Assembly (NCBI GenBank): GCA_009996615.1
Contig: JAACZU010000014.1
Coordinates: forward strand, 23,941 to 87,940
Direction: 5' to 3'
Origin: Rhodanobacteraceae bacterium
GTDB lineage: Bacteria; Pseudomonadota; Gammaproteobacteria; Xanthomonadales; Rhodanobacteraceae
Length of the DNA: 64,000 bases
Below, piece after piece: positions 50,303 through 58,218 of this stretch. The notes below the pieces were generated by a model. The model was given only the letters and a program-made list of their open reading frames with translations. It made no database searches and had not been told where the DNA came from. The position numbers and the translations under genes were made by a program. Numbering within the stretch: the stretch's first letter is position 1; the number at the start of each line of letters is the position of its first letter.

Positions 50303-50554
50303 CTGGCTGATCAGCGTCGAACCCCAGCTGCTTCAAGCCCCTCTCCCTCTGGGAGAGGGGTTGGGGAGCGGGTTCGGGCGAAGCACGACGCACGAGTCTT
50401 GAGCCGCATGTGATACCTCGCTTCTGTGGGAGCGGCGGCAGCCGCGATGCTTGGCTTTGATTCGCGCAAAAAAGCATCGCGCCTTCCGGCGCTCCCACCA
50501 GAGCAACGCCACCGTGCCTCGTCGCGGCTGCGCCGCTCCTACAAGCGGCGACGC
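50234..50554. other. Repeat-filled convergent gap
   Basis: About 320 bp between convergent genes. Besides the element at 50230-50302 it holds CCCTCTCCCTCTGGGAGAGGG with TTGGGGAGCGGG (50331-50380), and a long REP-like inverted repeat GTGGGAGCGGCGGCAGCCGC..GCGCTCCCAC (50429-50502) followed by CGTCGCGGCTGCGCCGCTCC (about 50520-50540). No gene is seen. Confidence 0.7.
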
Positions 50555-51538
50555 CTACTCGCCAGCCTCCTCCCCACCCTCCAGCGCCTCGCTGCGCGCG
50601 GCGTCGAGCGGCGCGGCCAGCGTGGCGGCGTCGCCGAAGAACGCCTCGGCGCTGCGCGCCGGCGCCAGCCGCAGCACCGGCGGCGCAAGGCGCTGCAGCG
50701 TGGCGACCTGGCCGCTGTTCGTGCGCGCCTCCGACTCGCTCAGGCTGTGCAGCGTGATGCCGAGCACGGCCAGCGCGGCTGTCGCCAGCGCCTTCAGGCG
50801 CAGCCGCGCCGGCCCGAGCACGCGCAGGTGCGCGTAGCAGACCGCGGCGAACAGCAGCCACGCGACGACGGTCGGCGTTCGCGCCAGCGCGGTCCACGCC
50901 AGCGCGTACGCGCCGAGCGCGGCGAGCTGCTCCCACGCCTGGTACAGCACCACGCCGGCACACACGACCAGGAGGTGCAGGCCGAAGCGCAGGCGGCCGT
51001 CGAACACGCGCGTCAGCACGCTCCAGCCGAGCGCCCACACCAGCAGCAGCCCCGCGTTGGCCAGCGCCGGCGCGAGGTAGCGCAGCAGCTTCGGCTCGCC
51101 GGTTTCGGCCAGCCACAGTTCGAGCAGGGTCAGCGCGCTCGTCGCGGCCAAGCCGGCGAGCGCCAGCGGCCATGCCGGCCGGCCGCGCGCGAGGGGGCGT
51201 TCGGCCGGCACCGGCTCGGCCGACGTGCGCAGGCGCAGCTGCGTCTGGCCGATGCGCAGCACGCTCGCCGCCGCGAGTTCGACCGGCGCCGACACGCGCA
51301 CGTCGTCGACGAACAGTCCATTCACGCTGCCGAGGTCCTCGGCACGCCAGGCGCCGTCGGCATCGCGCGTCAGGCGCAGGTGATGCGCAGCGACGTGTGG
51401 ATCGTCGAGCACGAGATCGTTGTCCCAGGCGCGGCCGACCGTCAGCGTCGGGCCGGCGACGCGCTGGCGCAGCGCGACCTCGCGCGACGGCGTCAGCACC
51501 TCGATCCACGCGGCCGCGGGCAGCGTCACGGCGTCCAT
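50555..51538 (-). CDS. FHA-domain membrane protein
   Basis: A 327-residue protein. Residues ~10-105 form a forkhead-associated domain for binding phosphothreonine: TLTVGRAWDNDLVLDDPHVA-AHHLRL and LGSVNGLFVDDVRV. The usual GR..S..H pattern is altered, with AAHHL in place of the common SRxH. Four to five hydrophobic segments follow (PLALAGLAATSALTLLELWL, YLAPALANAGLLLVWALGWS, FGLHLLVVCAGVVLYQAW, VVAWLLFAAVCYAHL). The start overlaps the protease gene end by 13 bp, so the pair is translationally coupled. The partner is unknown. Confidence 0.82.
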   Translation of the reverse strand: MDAVTLPAAAWIEVLTPSREVALRQRVAGPTLTVGRAWDNDLVLDDPHVAAHHLRLTRDADGAWRAEDLGSVNGLFVDDVRVSAPVELAAASVLRIGQTQLRLRTSAEPVPAERPLARGRPAWPLALAGLAATSALTLLELWLAETGEPKLLRYLAPALANAGLLLVWALGWSVLTRVFDGRLRFGLHLLVVCAGVVLYQAWEQLAALGAYALAWTALARTPTVVAWLLFAAVCYAHLRVLGPARLRLKALATAALAVLGITLHSLSESEARTNSGQVATLQRLAPPVLRLAPARSAEAFFGDAATLAAPLDAARSEALEGGEEAGE

Positions 51539-52881
51539 GCGATCGCTCCGACGAAGCGCCGGCCGAAGGCGAGCGCGTTGGCATAGCTGACGCCCTGCAT
51601 CGACAGGCGCGAGACCAGCGCCTCGCCGGCGCGGTCCTGCGTGACCGTGGTCAGCGCGACGTCGTACAGTCCGGCGAAGTCGCGGTAGGCGCGCGCGCAC
51701 CAGACCGCGCGCAGCGGCGGCGCACTGGCCGCGTCGGCCGGCGCGACGAACGCCTCGCGGCACTCGGGCGCGGTCAGGCGCTTGCGCGACCAGCCGCCCG
51801 GCAGCGCACTGCCCTGGTATTTCGACACGAATGTGGCGAACTGGAACGCATTGAGGTCGCGGCTGCGCGCATACGCGTGGCTGTACTCGAGGCTGCCGCT
51901 GCCGATGTCGTCGGCGACGAACAACGTGCTCTGCGAGCTGCAGCTGGAACCGTCCAGCGACGCGCGCGGCTTCGGCCGCTGCTCGGTGTTCGTGCGCGCC
52001 CAGCAGGTGAACCAGGGCGACGCGCTCTCCGGCGCGCGGTACGGGCCGAACGCGCTCGTGCGCAGGCCGCCGGCGTCGAGCGCGCTGTAGAAGCCGTCCT
52101 GCCAGGCGAGCAGCTGGCGGCCGATCTCGGTGCGCACCTCGGCGAGGTCGAGCGGCGCCTCGCTGCGCGCGCGTTCGAGCAGCGCGGCGGCGTGGCGCGC
52201 CGGCACCAGGAAGCTGACCAGTTCGCCGTCGAGGCGCTTGGCGACGTTGATGCCGACCACCGTGCCGCCGGCGCCCACCGCCGGGCCGCCGCTCATGCCC
52301 GGATTGATCGCGCCGGTGAAATGCACGCGCTCGTCGTAGCTGCGCTCGACGCGGCCGTTCCAGGTGCCTTCGACGATCGTGAAGCCGAGGTCGAGCGGAT
52401 TGCCCATCGCCCAGGCGCGCTCGCCGCGCGGCAACTCGCCGGCCACGGCGGCCGCGTCGAAGCGCAGGTACGGCAGCTCCGCACCATCGAGGCGGACCAC
52501 CGCGAGGTCGTGCGCGACGTCGATCGCGAGCAGGCGCAGCGCGCCCTGCGTGCCGTCCGGCCGCGCGTACTCGAGCCGGTAGGTGGCCGGCTCCAGCGCG
52601 TACTGCGCGACCACGTGGTAGTTCGTGATAGCCAGCCCGTCGGCGCCGACCAGGAAACCCGAACCGATCGACGACTGCCGCCCGGCCGCCTCGACCAGCG
52701 TGCGCACCTGCAGCAGGCTCGGCCGCGCCGCCGCGTAGACGCGCTCGGCCGCAGGCGAGACCGCGCCCTCCGGCGGCGCCGGTGGCGGCACGAGCGACTG
52801 CGCCGCCGCCGGTACCGCTGCGAACAGTGCCGCGCATATCCATCCACGCCACGCGCCGGCGCCGCGTCGTCGATCCATCAT
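51526..52881 (-). CDS. Secreted trypsin-like (S1C) serine protease
   Basis: A 451-residue protein with a signal peptide (ICAALFAAVPAAAQ). The protease domain (~residues 50-240) carries the triad: His89 in AITNYHVVAQ, Asp125 in AHDLAVVRLD and Ser197 in INPGMSGGPAVG, in HtrA-like context. The C-terminal ~200 residues have paired cysteines (SPWFTCWAR, SSCSS, APECREAF, VWCARAYRD) and no PDZ domain. GGGGAG lies seven bases before the ATG at 52881. It probably acts in the periplasm or outside the cell. It overlaps the FHA gene, suggesting a linked function. Confidence 0.85.
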   Translation of the reverse strand: MMDRRRGAGAWRGWICAALFAAVPAAAQSLVPPPAPPEGAVSPAAERVYAAARPSLLQVRTLVEAAGRQSSIGSGFLVGADGLAITNYHVVAQYALEPATYRLEYARPDGTQGALRLLAIDVAHDLAVVRLDGAELPYLRFDAAAVAGELPRGERAWAMGNPLDLGFTIVEGTWNGRVERSYDERVHFTGAINPGMSGGPAVGAGGTVVGINVAKRLDGELVSFLVPARHAAALLERARSEAPLDLAEVRTEIGRQLLAWQDGFYSALDAGGLRTSAFGPYRAPESASPWFTCWARTNTEQRPKPRASLDGSSCSSQSTLFVADDIGSGSLEYSHAYARSRDLNAFQFATFVSKYQGSALPGGWSRKRLTAPECREAFVAPADAASAPPLRAVWCARAYRDFAGLYDVALTTVTQDRAGEALVSRLSMQGVSYANALAFGRRFVGAIAWTP

Positions 52882-53241
52882 CGTCAGGCTCCCCAAGGGT
52901 TCGAGGGCAGCTTAGCTTGAAAGGGCTGAGGGCCGAGTGCTCGAAGCATCGTGCCCGGCCCACAGGCTGGACGACCGCAGGTCGGCCGGCGTCTGCATCG
53001 TCGATGCCGGTCTCGCGGCGCGCGCCTGCACTCGCACTCGCACTCGCACTCGCACCCGCACCCGCGCCCGCGCCCGCGCCCAATGGTCCGAACCCGGGCC
53101 GCCCATCGGCGTCATGCCCGCGAACGCGCGGCATCCATGTTGCTTTGATCGGCCGCAAGAACATGGATTCCCGCTTGACCAGCCCTTCGGCTGTTGAAAA
53201 GCGCCTCGCGGGAATGACGTCTTCCTCCGATAGGACCTGAA
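52882..53241. other. Intergenic region with repeat tracts
   Basis: About 360 bp. 52972-53018 carries CAGGCTGGACGACCGCAGGT-CGGCCGGC, part of the GTAGGCTGG family. 53028-53090 is a hexanucleotide run, (CACTCG)n grading into (CGCCCG)n, a slippage-prone tract. 53095-53220 holds CGTCATGCCCGCGAACGCGC and GCGGGAATGACG words, an inverted pair like the repeat at 38258-38338. No gene is seen. Confidence 0.65.
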
Positions 53242-53679
53242 TTAATCCGATCCGCGAAGCCGCGTCGGCTTGATCGAATCGTGTGGCCCCGCCACTCGCA
53301 TTGGATGGTTCGGATTATCCCGAATGAATGCTTCCACTTGGGACAACCTGACGGGAAGCGGCGGGCAATCAAAGCTGCGGTAGCTGAAGAAGCGGAACCC
53401 GGCCTCGTAGAGGGCCTGGACTTTGGCCCATTGTTCCAGGTCGCGGGAAGCCGGGGCCTTGAACGAACGTCCCATCTCGTGCGCTGGGCCTCCACAGTCT
53501 GGACAAACGGCCTTGCGCTCCGGACGAGGCGCGATTTTGAAGCTCTTGCGGCAGACAAAGCATGCATGCGCAATCAGGTACGAACCTGCGCTGCTACGCA
53601 CAGGCTTGGGAGCCGGCGGGAGGCGGTTTCCCGCGTTGCGCCGGAGAGCCATACGCCGGGATTTCTCGTCTGCTTTCAT
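53242..53679 (-). CDS. Hypothetical protein with treble-clef-like zinc ribbon
   Basis: A 145-residue soluble, basic protein. The middle has two CxxC knuckles (HACFVCRKSFKI and AVCPDCGGPAHEM), probably one zinc site. The C-terminal half reads WAKVQALYEAGFRFFSYRSF and VRLSQVEAFIRDNP. It starts MKADEKSRRMALRRN, overlapping the stop of the membrane-protein gene upstream. I do not recognise a characterised family; nucleic-acid or protein binding through the zinc ribbon is possible. Codon use is less GC-biased than its neighbours. Confidence 0.7.
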   Translation of the reverse strand: MKADEKSRRMALRRNAGNRLPPAPKPVRSSAGSYLIAHACFVCRKSFKIAPRPERKAVCPDCGGPAHEMGRSFKAPASRDLEQWAKVQALYEAGFRFFSYRSFDCPPLPVRLSQVEAFIRDNPNHPMRVAGPHDSIKPTRLRGSD

Positions 53680-54002
53680 GCAGCTTGCGCCGCCTGTGCC
53701 AGCAGCTCCGAGAGCCTGCCAGCCTCGGTCTGACTGAGGGTGAGCGGACTGTTCTGCCACGACTCGCCGTTGAACCGTTCGAGCTCAACGCCGACCCAGT
53801 TGGTCCCGCTCCTTGCAAGGGTATGGACCCTGATGCGGAGCTTCGGCGACGAGGCGTTGATGATCTCGACGCTGCCGAGCGTGTGGCTGATCCGAGCCTT
53901 GAAAAGCGCACCCGTCGCGCTCTTGTACTTCAGGATGCGACCCGCAAGGACGGCGAGCAGCAGCAGGAATACGACGACCGGGATTGCTATTAGCCAGTCC
54001 AC
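53676..54002 (-). CDS. Hypothetical single-pass membrane protein
   Basis: A 108-residue protein. The GTG at 54002 is preferred: GGAG lies eight bases upstream, and the product begins directly with a helix (DWLIAIPVVVFLLLLAVLAG). A cytoplasmic domain follows (ARISHTLGSVEIINASS, ELERFNGESWQNSPLTLSQT). An ATG start as far up as 54104 is possible but adds a non-conserved leader with extra cysteines. Its stop overlaps the zinc-ribbon gene by four bases, so the two are coupled. The function is unknown, and base composition is lower in GC than the surroundings. Confidence 0.62.
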   Translation of the reverse strand: MDWLIAIPVVVFLLLLAVLAGRILKYKSATGALFKARISHTLGSVEIINASSPKLRIRVHTLARSGTNWVGVELERFNGESWQNSPLTLSQTEAGRLSELLAQAAQAA

Positions 54003-54146
54003 AATAGAGACTCCAAAGCAGCCTAACTCCGAGCAGATCCCGCATCCGAGGAATAGCGCAGCATCGTTCCTCGGCTCACGCATCACGTCAAGCTGGAAAG
54101 GCACTGGGTCCCCGCTTGCGCGGGGACGACGAAAGCAGGTTCGAAG

Positions 54147-54190
54147 CCTCGTAGGGTGGGACGCAGCGCCGAAGGCGCGAGTCCCACCGC
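54147..54190. repeat. GTAGGGTGGGACGCAGC..GAGTCCCACC repeat
   Basis: An inverted repeat of the GGTGGGAC family (copies at 18311-18381 and 38131-38203) between the small membrane gene and the glycan cluster. Confidence 0.75.
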
Positions 54191-54214
54191 CGCCGCGCGT
54201 GATCCGTCATCCGC

Positions 54215-55375
54215 TCAGCGCGGCGCCACCAGCACTTCGCGGTACGCCGCCACCGTCGCGTCGACGCACTGCGTCCAGGTCAGCGGTCGTGCGCGTGCGA
54301 GCCCGCGCGGTACGGCCTGCGCGCGCCACGTGGTGTCCTCGAGCAGGCGCGCGAGGCCTGCGTGCAGCGCGTCCTCGTCGAGCGGTTCGACCAGCAGCGC
54401 GACCTCGCCTTGTGCGTCGCGCGCGACCTCGGCCAGCGACGAGCCGTTCGAGCTCAGCACCGGTACGCCGCTCGCCATCGCCTCGAGCAATGGCAGGCCG
54501 AAACCTTCGTACAGCGACGGGAACGCGAACGCATGGGCGCCGGCGTACAGCAGCGGCAGTTCGTCCTCGGCGACGTAGCCGAGCCGGCGCACTTCGCCGC
54601 GTGCCTCGAGCGGGCGCAGCGTGCGCTCGAGGTCGGCGCTGAGCCAGCCGCGCGCGCCGACCACGACCAAGGGATGCGCCGCACGCTGCGCATCGGGCAG
54701 GCGCGCGTAGGCGCGCGCGAGGCGCACGAGGTTCTTGCGCGGCTCCTGCGTCGCGACGACAAGCAGGTAGGCGCTGTCGGCGAGGCCGTGCTTGGCCAGT
54801 GTCGGCAGCAGCTCCTCGCGCGGCCGCGGCCGGTACGCCGCGTCGACGCCGAGCGGGATCACGCGCAGCTTCGCGCGCGGGACCGCGAGCTTCGCCGCTA
54901 TCTCGTCGGCGATGAAGGCCGAGTCGGTCAGCACCAGCGCGGCCTGCTCGAGCGAGCGCGGCAGGTGGCGGTCGAGGAAGCGCACGCGCTCGACCGGATG
55001 CGCGTCGGGGTAGTTCAGCCACGACAGGTCGTGCACGGTGGTCAGCGCCGGCCCGCCGAACGGCATCAGCACGTAGTTGGGCGTGTGCAGCAGCCAGTCC
55101 TGCAGGCGGCGCGTGTGCACGCGGAACAGCGCCGAGCGCAGCTGTGTGTAGGCCTCCAGCGCCGCGCTCTTGAACGGCACGCGCCGGCGCACCGCGGCGA
55201 TCGTGCGGTTCGCGTGCAGCGCATGGTCGGGATCGTCGACCCAGCGGTAGGCCGAATACAGGCGCAGCGCCTCGACCTCGCGATGGCGCGCCAGCCCGCG
55301 CGCGAGTTCCAGCGCATAGCGGCCGATGCCGGTCAGCGGCGCGGTGATCGCGTCGACGTTGAAGATGACTTTCAT
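54215..55375 (-). CDS. GT4-family glycosyltransferase
   Basis: A 386-residue GT-B enzyme and the last gene of the glycan cluster. It begins MKVIFNVDAITAPLTGIGRY, the acceptor-side loop of this family. It continues with LTTVHDLSWLNYPDAHP, LTDSAFIADEIA, VIPLGVDAAYRP, VVATQEPRKNLVRLARAYA, and the nucleotide-sugar EX7E signature FPSLYEGFGLPLLEAMASGVPV. No membrane segment is present. It probably adds a sugar such as mannose to the exported polysaccharide; donor and acceptor are inference. A ~240-bp repeat region separates it from the dehydratase gene. Confidence 0.9.
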   Translation of the reverse strand: MKVIFNVDAITAPLTGIGRYALELARGLARHREVEALRLYSAYRWVDDPDHALHANRTIAAVRRRVPFKSAALEAYTQLRSALFRVHTRRLQDWLLHTPNYVLMPFGGPALTTVHDLSWLNYPDAHPVERVRFLDRHLPRSLEQAALVLTDSAFIADEIAAKLAVPRAKLRVIPLGVDAAYRPRPREELLPTLAKHGLADSAYLLVVATQEPRKNLVRLARAYARLPDAQRAAHPLVVVGARGWLSADLERTLRPLEARGEVRRLGYVAEDELPLLYAGAHAFAFPSLYEGFGLPLLEAMASGVPVLSSNGSSLAEVARDAQGEVALLVEPLDEDALHAGLARLLEDTTWRAQAVPRGLARARPLTWTQCVDATVAAYREVLVAPR

Positions 55376-55393
55376 GCGCGGCGGGTCTGCTTT

Positions 55394-55605
55394 TGTAGGA
55401 GCGGCTTCAGCCGCGATGCCTTTCGCGGCGAGGAATGCCGAGACGATGACGCGAGAACAACACCATCCCCACCCAACCCTCCCCTTGAAGGGGAGGGCTC
55501 AAGAGCGAAGCGCGAGCGCTGGTTGGTAGGAGCCCACCCTGTGGGCGACCGATGGGTCGCGACGTGCCATCGCGCCGGTCGCGCACAGGGTGCGCTCCTA
55601 CAGGG
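55394..55605. repeat. Three dispersed repeats between glycan genes
   Basis: TGTAGGAGCGGCTTCAGCCG at 55394-55416 is a classic REP-like unit. 55449-55501 repeats GCGAGAACAACACCATCCCC-ACCCAACCCTCCCCTTGAAG (compare 43046-43092). 55525-55605 is an inverted repeat with ends TAGGAGCCCACCCTGTGGGC and GCGCACAGGGTGCGCTCCTA. Confidence 0.8.
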
Positions 55606-55613
55606 CGCGGCGC

Positions 55614-56648
55614 TCATGCGGCGCGCTCGCGCGCGAGGTCGGCCTCGACCATGCGCCGGGCCAGCGCGGCAAGATCCAGGCTCGGCGCGAAGCCGAGTTC
55701 GCGGCGCGCCTTGCTCGCGTCGCCAACCAGGAGTGGTGCGTCGAACGGGCGCAGCAGCGCCGGGTCGATGCGCACGCGCACGGTGTCGCTGCCATGCTCG
55801 ACGCCGACCTCGTCGACGCCGTCGCCGAACCAGTCCAGCGTGAGGCCCGCGGCGGCGAACGCGGCGGCGGCGAAGTCGCGGATGCTGGCGGCGACGCCGG
55901 TGGCGAGCACGAAGTCGTCGCCCTGCGCGCGCGCGGCCATCGCCGCCATCGCGGCGACGTGGTCGGGCGCGTAGCCGAAGTCGCGCTGCGCATCGAGGTT
56001 GCCGAGCGCGAGCGTGCGCTCGCGGCCGAGCGCGATGCGCGCGACCGCACGGCTGATCTTGCGCGTGACGAAGGCCGGGTCGCGCCACTCCGATTCGTGG
56101 TTGAACAGGATCGCGCTGGACGCGCGCAGGCCGTAGCTGGCGCGCCAGCTGCCGACCGCGGCGTGCGCGACGAGCTTGGACAGGCCGTACGGCGTGCGCG
56201 CAGCGAGCGGCGTCGCCTCGTCCTGCGGCGCCTGCGTCGGCGCGCCGAAGATCTCGGCGCTGGCGGCGAGCACGACGTGCGCGTTGGGCGCGCGCGTGCG
56301 CACCGCCTCGAGCAGGTGCACCGTGCTGGTGCCGTTGGCGGCCAGGCTCGCAGCCGGATCGCGGAACGCCTCGGCCACGCGCGACTGCCCGGCGAGGTGG
56401 AACAGCGCGTCCGGCGCAAGCGCGCCGACCAGCTCGGCGCAGGCCGTGGCATCGGCTGGATCGAGCGCGACCAGGCGCAGGCGTGGATGCGCGGCGACGC
56501 CGAGGCCGCGCAGGCGCCACAGGTCCGGCGTGCCGGGCCGGTGCGTGCCGGTCACGGCGACGCCGGCGGCGAGCAGGTGCGCGGCGAGCAGCGCGCCGTC
56601 CTGGCCGCTGATGCCGGTGACCAGGGCGCGTGCATAGGGCAGGTTCAT
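55614..56648 (-). CDS. gmd: GDP-mannose 4,6-dehydratase-like NAD(P)-dependent SDR
   Basis: A 344-residue extended SDR. The Rossmann start is ALVTGISGQDGALLAAHLL, the form typical of Gmd. FHLAGQSRVAEAF and AASAEIFGAPTQAPQDEATP follow. The catalytic YxxxK is in TPYGLSKLVAH, and ILFNHESEWRDPAFVTRKIS and DAQRDFGYAPDHV are Gmd hallmarks. It would convert GDP-mannose to GDP-4-keto-6-deoxymannose for fucose, rhamnose or perosamine-type sugars. No GDP-fucose synthase or aminotransferase is seen in the window. It starts four bases upstream of the stop side of the glycosyltransferase gene, in one operon. Confidence 0.86.
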   Translation of the reverse strand: MNLPYARALVTGISGQDGALLAAHLLAAGVAVTGTHRPGTPDLWRLRGLGVAAHPRLRLVALDPADATACAELVGALAPDALFHLAGQSRVAEAFRDPAASLAANGTSTVHLLEAVRTRAPNAHVVLAASAEIFGAPTQAPQDEATPLAARTPYGLSKLVAHAAVGSWRASYGLRASSAILFNHESEWRDPAFVTRKISRAVARIALGRERTLALGNLDAQRDFGYAPDHVAAMAAMAARAQGDDFVLATGVAASIRDFAAAAFAAAGLTLDWFGDGVDEVGVEHGSDTVRVRIDPALLRPFDAPLLVGDASKARRELGFAPSLDLAALARRMVEADLARERAA

Positions 56649-56652
56649 GGCG

Positions 56653-58215
56653 TCACTCCGCGAACGTGCGCAGGGCCGGTTCGACCGCGGCCAGCGCCGC
56701 GCGCGCCGTCGGCGCGAACGGCACCGCGACCTCGGCCACCGGGATGGCGAGCAGCCGGCACAGGATCTCGGCGGCCGATTCCGTGCGTGCCGGCACGACC
56801 AGCCGCTCGATCGCGTAGACCTGCAGCCAGTCCCACAGCGCACGATACGACGTCTCGGGCGTGTCGGCGTGCCACAGGTTCACGGCGACGACGCGGCCGT
56901 CGAACACCAGTTCGTTGCGCGCGCCGACCGCGCGCAGGACCCAGAGCTCGGCGTCGGGCCAGTCCGGCGCATTGGCGCCGACCCACAGCAGGCGCGGACG
57001 CGGCGGCGCGGACGCGGCGAACGCGCGCCGCACGCGCCAGTCGAGCACGCGCCGCTCGAACGAGAACAGGCTCGCGCCGACGTCGCGCTCGTAGTCCGGC
57101 CAGCGCGCGCGCAGCACGGCCATGCCGGCCTCGCCGAGCACGCGCCGGCGCTCCTCGCCGAAGCTCTGGCTGCGCGCGTGGCGCACCAGCACGTTGCCGG
57201 CGATGACGTGGCGCAGGCCGTGGCGCGCGGCGCGCTGGCAGAAATCGTTCTCCTCGCCGTAGCCCTGCGGGAACGCCGCCTCGTCGAGCGCGCCGACCGC
57301 GTCGAGCACGGCGCGACGGATGTACAGGCAGAAGCCGTTGCCGGTCGGCAACTGCGGATAGGCCAGGCCGGCCTGCTGCCACAGCGCGCGCGCGGCCGCG
57401 TCGGCCGGCCAGCCGGCCGGCAGCGCGTTGGCCTGTTCGAGCTCGGGCACCGAGAACGCGCCGGCGTTGTCGGACACCGCGGTCGCGGTGGCGACATCGT
57501 CGGCCGAGTAGGCGGCGCGGCGCAGGCCGGTCAGCCAGTGCGGACCGACCTCGGTGTCGGCGTTGAGCAGCACGACGTCGGCGCGCCCGGCGGCGGCGAT
57601 GCCACGGTTCGCGGTCGCGGTGAAGCCGTGGTTGGCCTCGTTGCGCAGCACTTCGATGCCTTCGCGGCCGGCGTAGCGCGCGAGTAGCGGCGCGACCGCG
57701 GGATCCGGGCTGGCGTCGTCGATCACGATCAGGCGCGCGCGGCCGCTGGTGTGCGCGAGCACGGCGTCGAGGCAGCGCTCGACCAGCGCCGGCGCGTTGT
57801 AGACCGGCACCACGATCGCGACCTCGATCGCGCCGACGTCGAGGCCGAACGGCACGCAGTGCTCGACCGCGCCGGGCGGCGCCAGCGGCAGCGGCGCGGC
57901 CGCCGGCGCGGCGGCGAGGCCGGGCCGGCCGAGCGTCAGCCGCCACGGCCGCGCGAGCAGCGGCGTACCGTCGCGGCCGCGCCGCGGCAGCACGTCGAGC
58001 GCGAGGTGGCCGGACGGCGTGAACGCGAACACGAAGCGCACGCGGCGTTCGTCGTCCGGGTGCGCGGCGCTGAAGAACACGCCGTCGAGATCGAGCGCGA
58101 CCTGGCCGACGTCGGCCGCGAACGTCAGCGTGAGCGCGCGGCCGTCCCACTCGGCCGAATGCAGCGGCGGCCGCAGCGCCGGCTTGCGCGAGAACGCGCG
58201 CAGGAACCCGAACAT
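56653..58215 (-). CDS. GT2-family glycosyltransferase with extra N-terminal domain
   Basis: A 520-residue protein; GGAGG lies seven bases before the ATG. The first ~115 residues form a beta-rich domain (WDGRALTLTFAADVGQVALD) not typical of GT2. Residues ~120-370 are a GT-A domain: VAIVVPVYNAPALVERCLD, LIVIDDASPDPAVAPLL, ANHGFTATANRGIAAA, VVLLNADTEVGPHW (DxD) and GYGEENDFCQRA (acceptor base region). The C-terminal ~150 residues resemble a short glycosyltransferase-like Rossmann segment. It lies between the fusion glycosyltransferase and gmd. The sugar is unknown. Confidence 0.86.
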   Translation of the reverse strand: MFGFLRAFSRKPALRPPLHSAEWDGRALTLTFAADVGQVALDLDGVFFSAAHPDDERRVRFVFAFTPSGHLALDVLPRRGRDGTPLLARPWRLTLGRPGLAAAPAAAPLPLAPPGAVEHCVPFGLDVGAIEVAIVVPVYNAPALVERCLDAVLAHTSGRARLIVIDDASPDPAVAPLLARYAGREGIEVLRNEANHGFTATANRGIAAAGRADVVLLNADTEVGPHWLTGLRRAAYSADDVATATAVSDNAGAFSVPELEQANALPAGWPADAAARALWQQAGLAYPQLPTGNGFCLYIRRAVLDAVGALDEAAFPQGYGEENDFCQRAARHGLRHVIAGNVLVRHARSQSFGEERRRVLGEAGMAVLRARWPDYERDVGASLFSFERRVLDWRVRRAFAASAPPRPRLLWVGANAPDWPDAELWVLRAVGARNELVFDGRVVAVNLWHADTPETSYRALWDWLQVYAIERLVVPARTESAAEILCRLLAIPVAEVAVPFAPTARAALAAVEPALRTFAE

Positions 58216-58218
58216 CGC

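Noticed and set aside
53028-53090. Short tandem repeats considered as a CRISPR array
   Set aside because: The period is six bases with no spacers. It is a simple-sequence tract.
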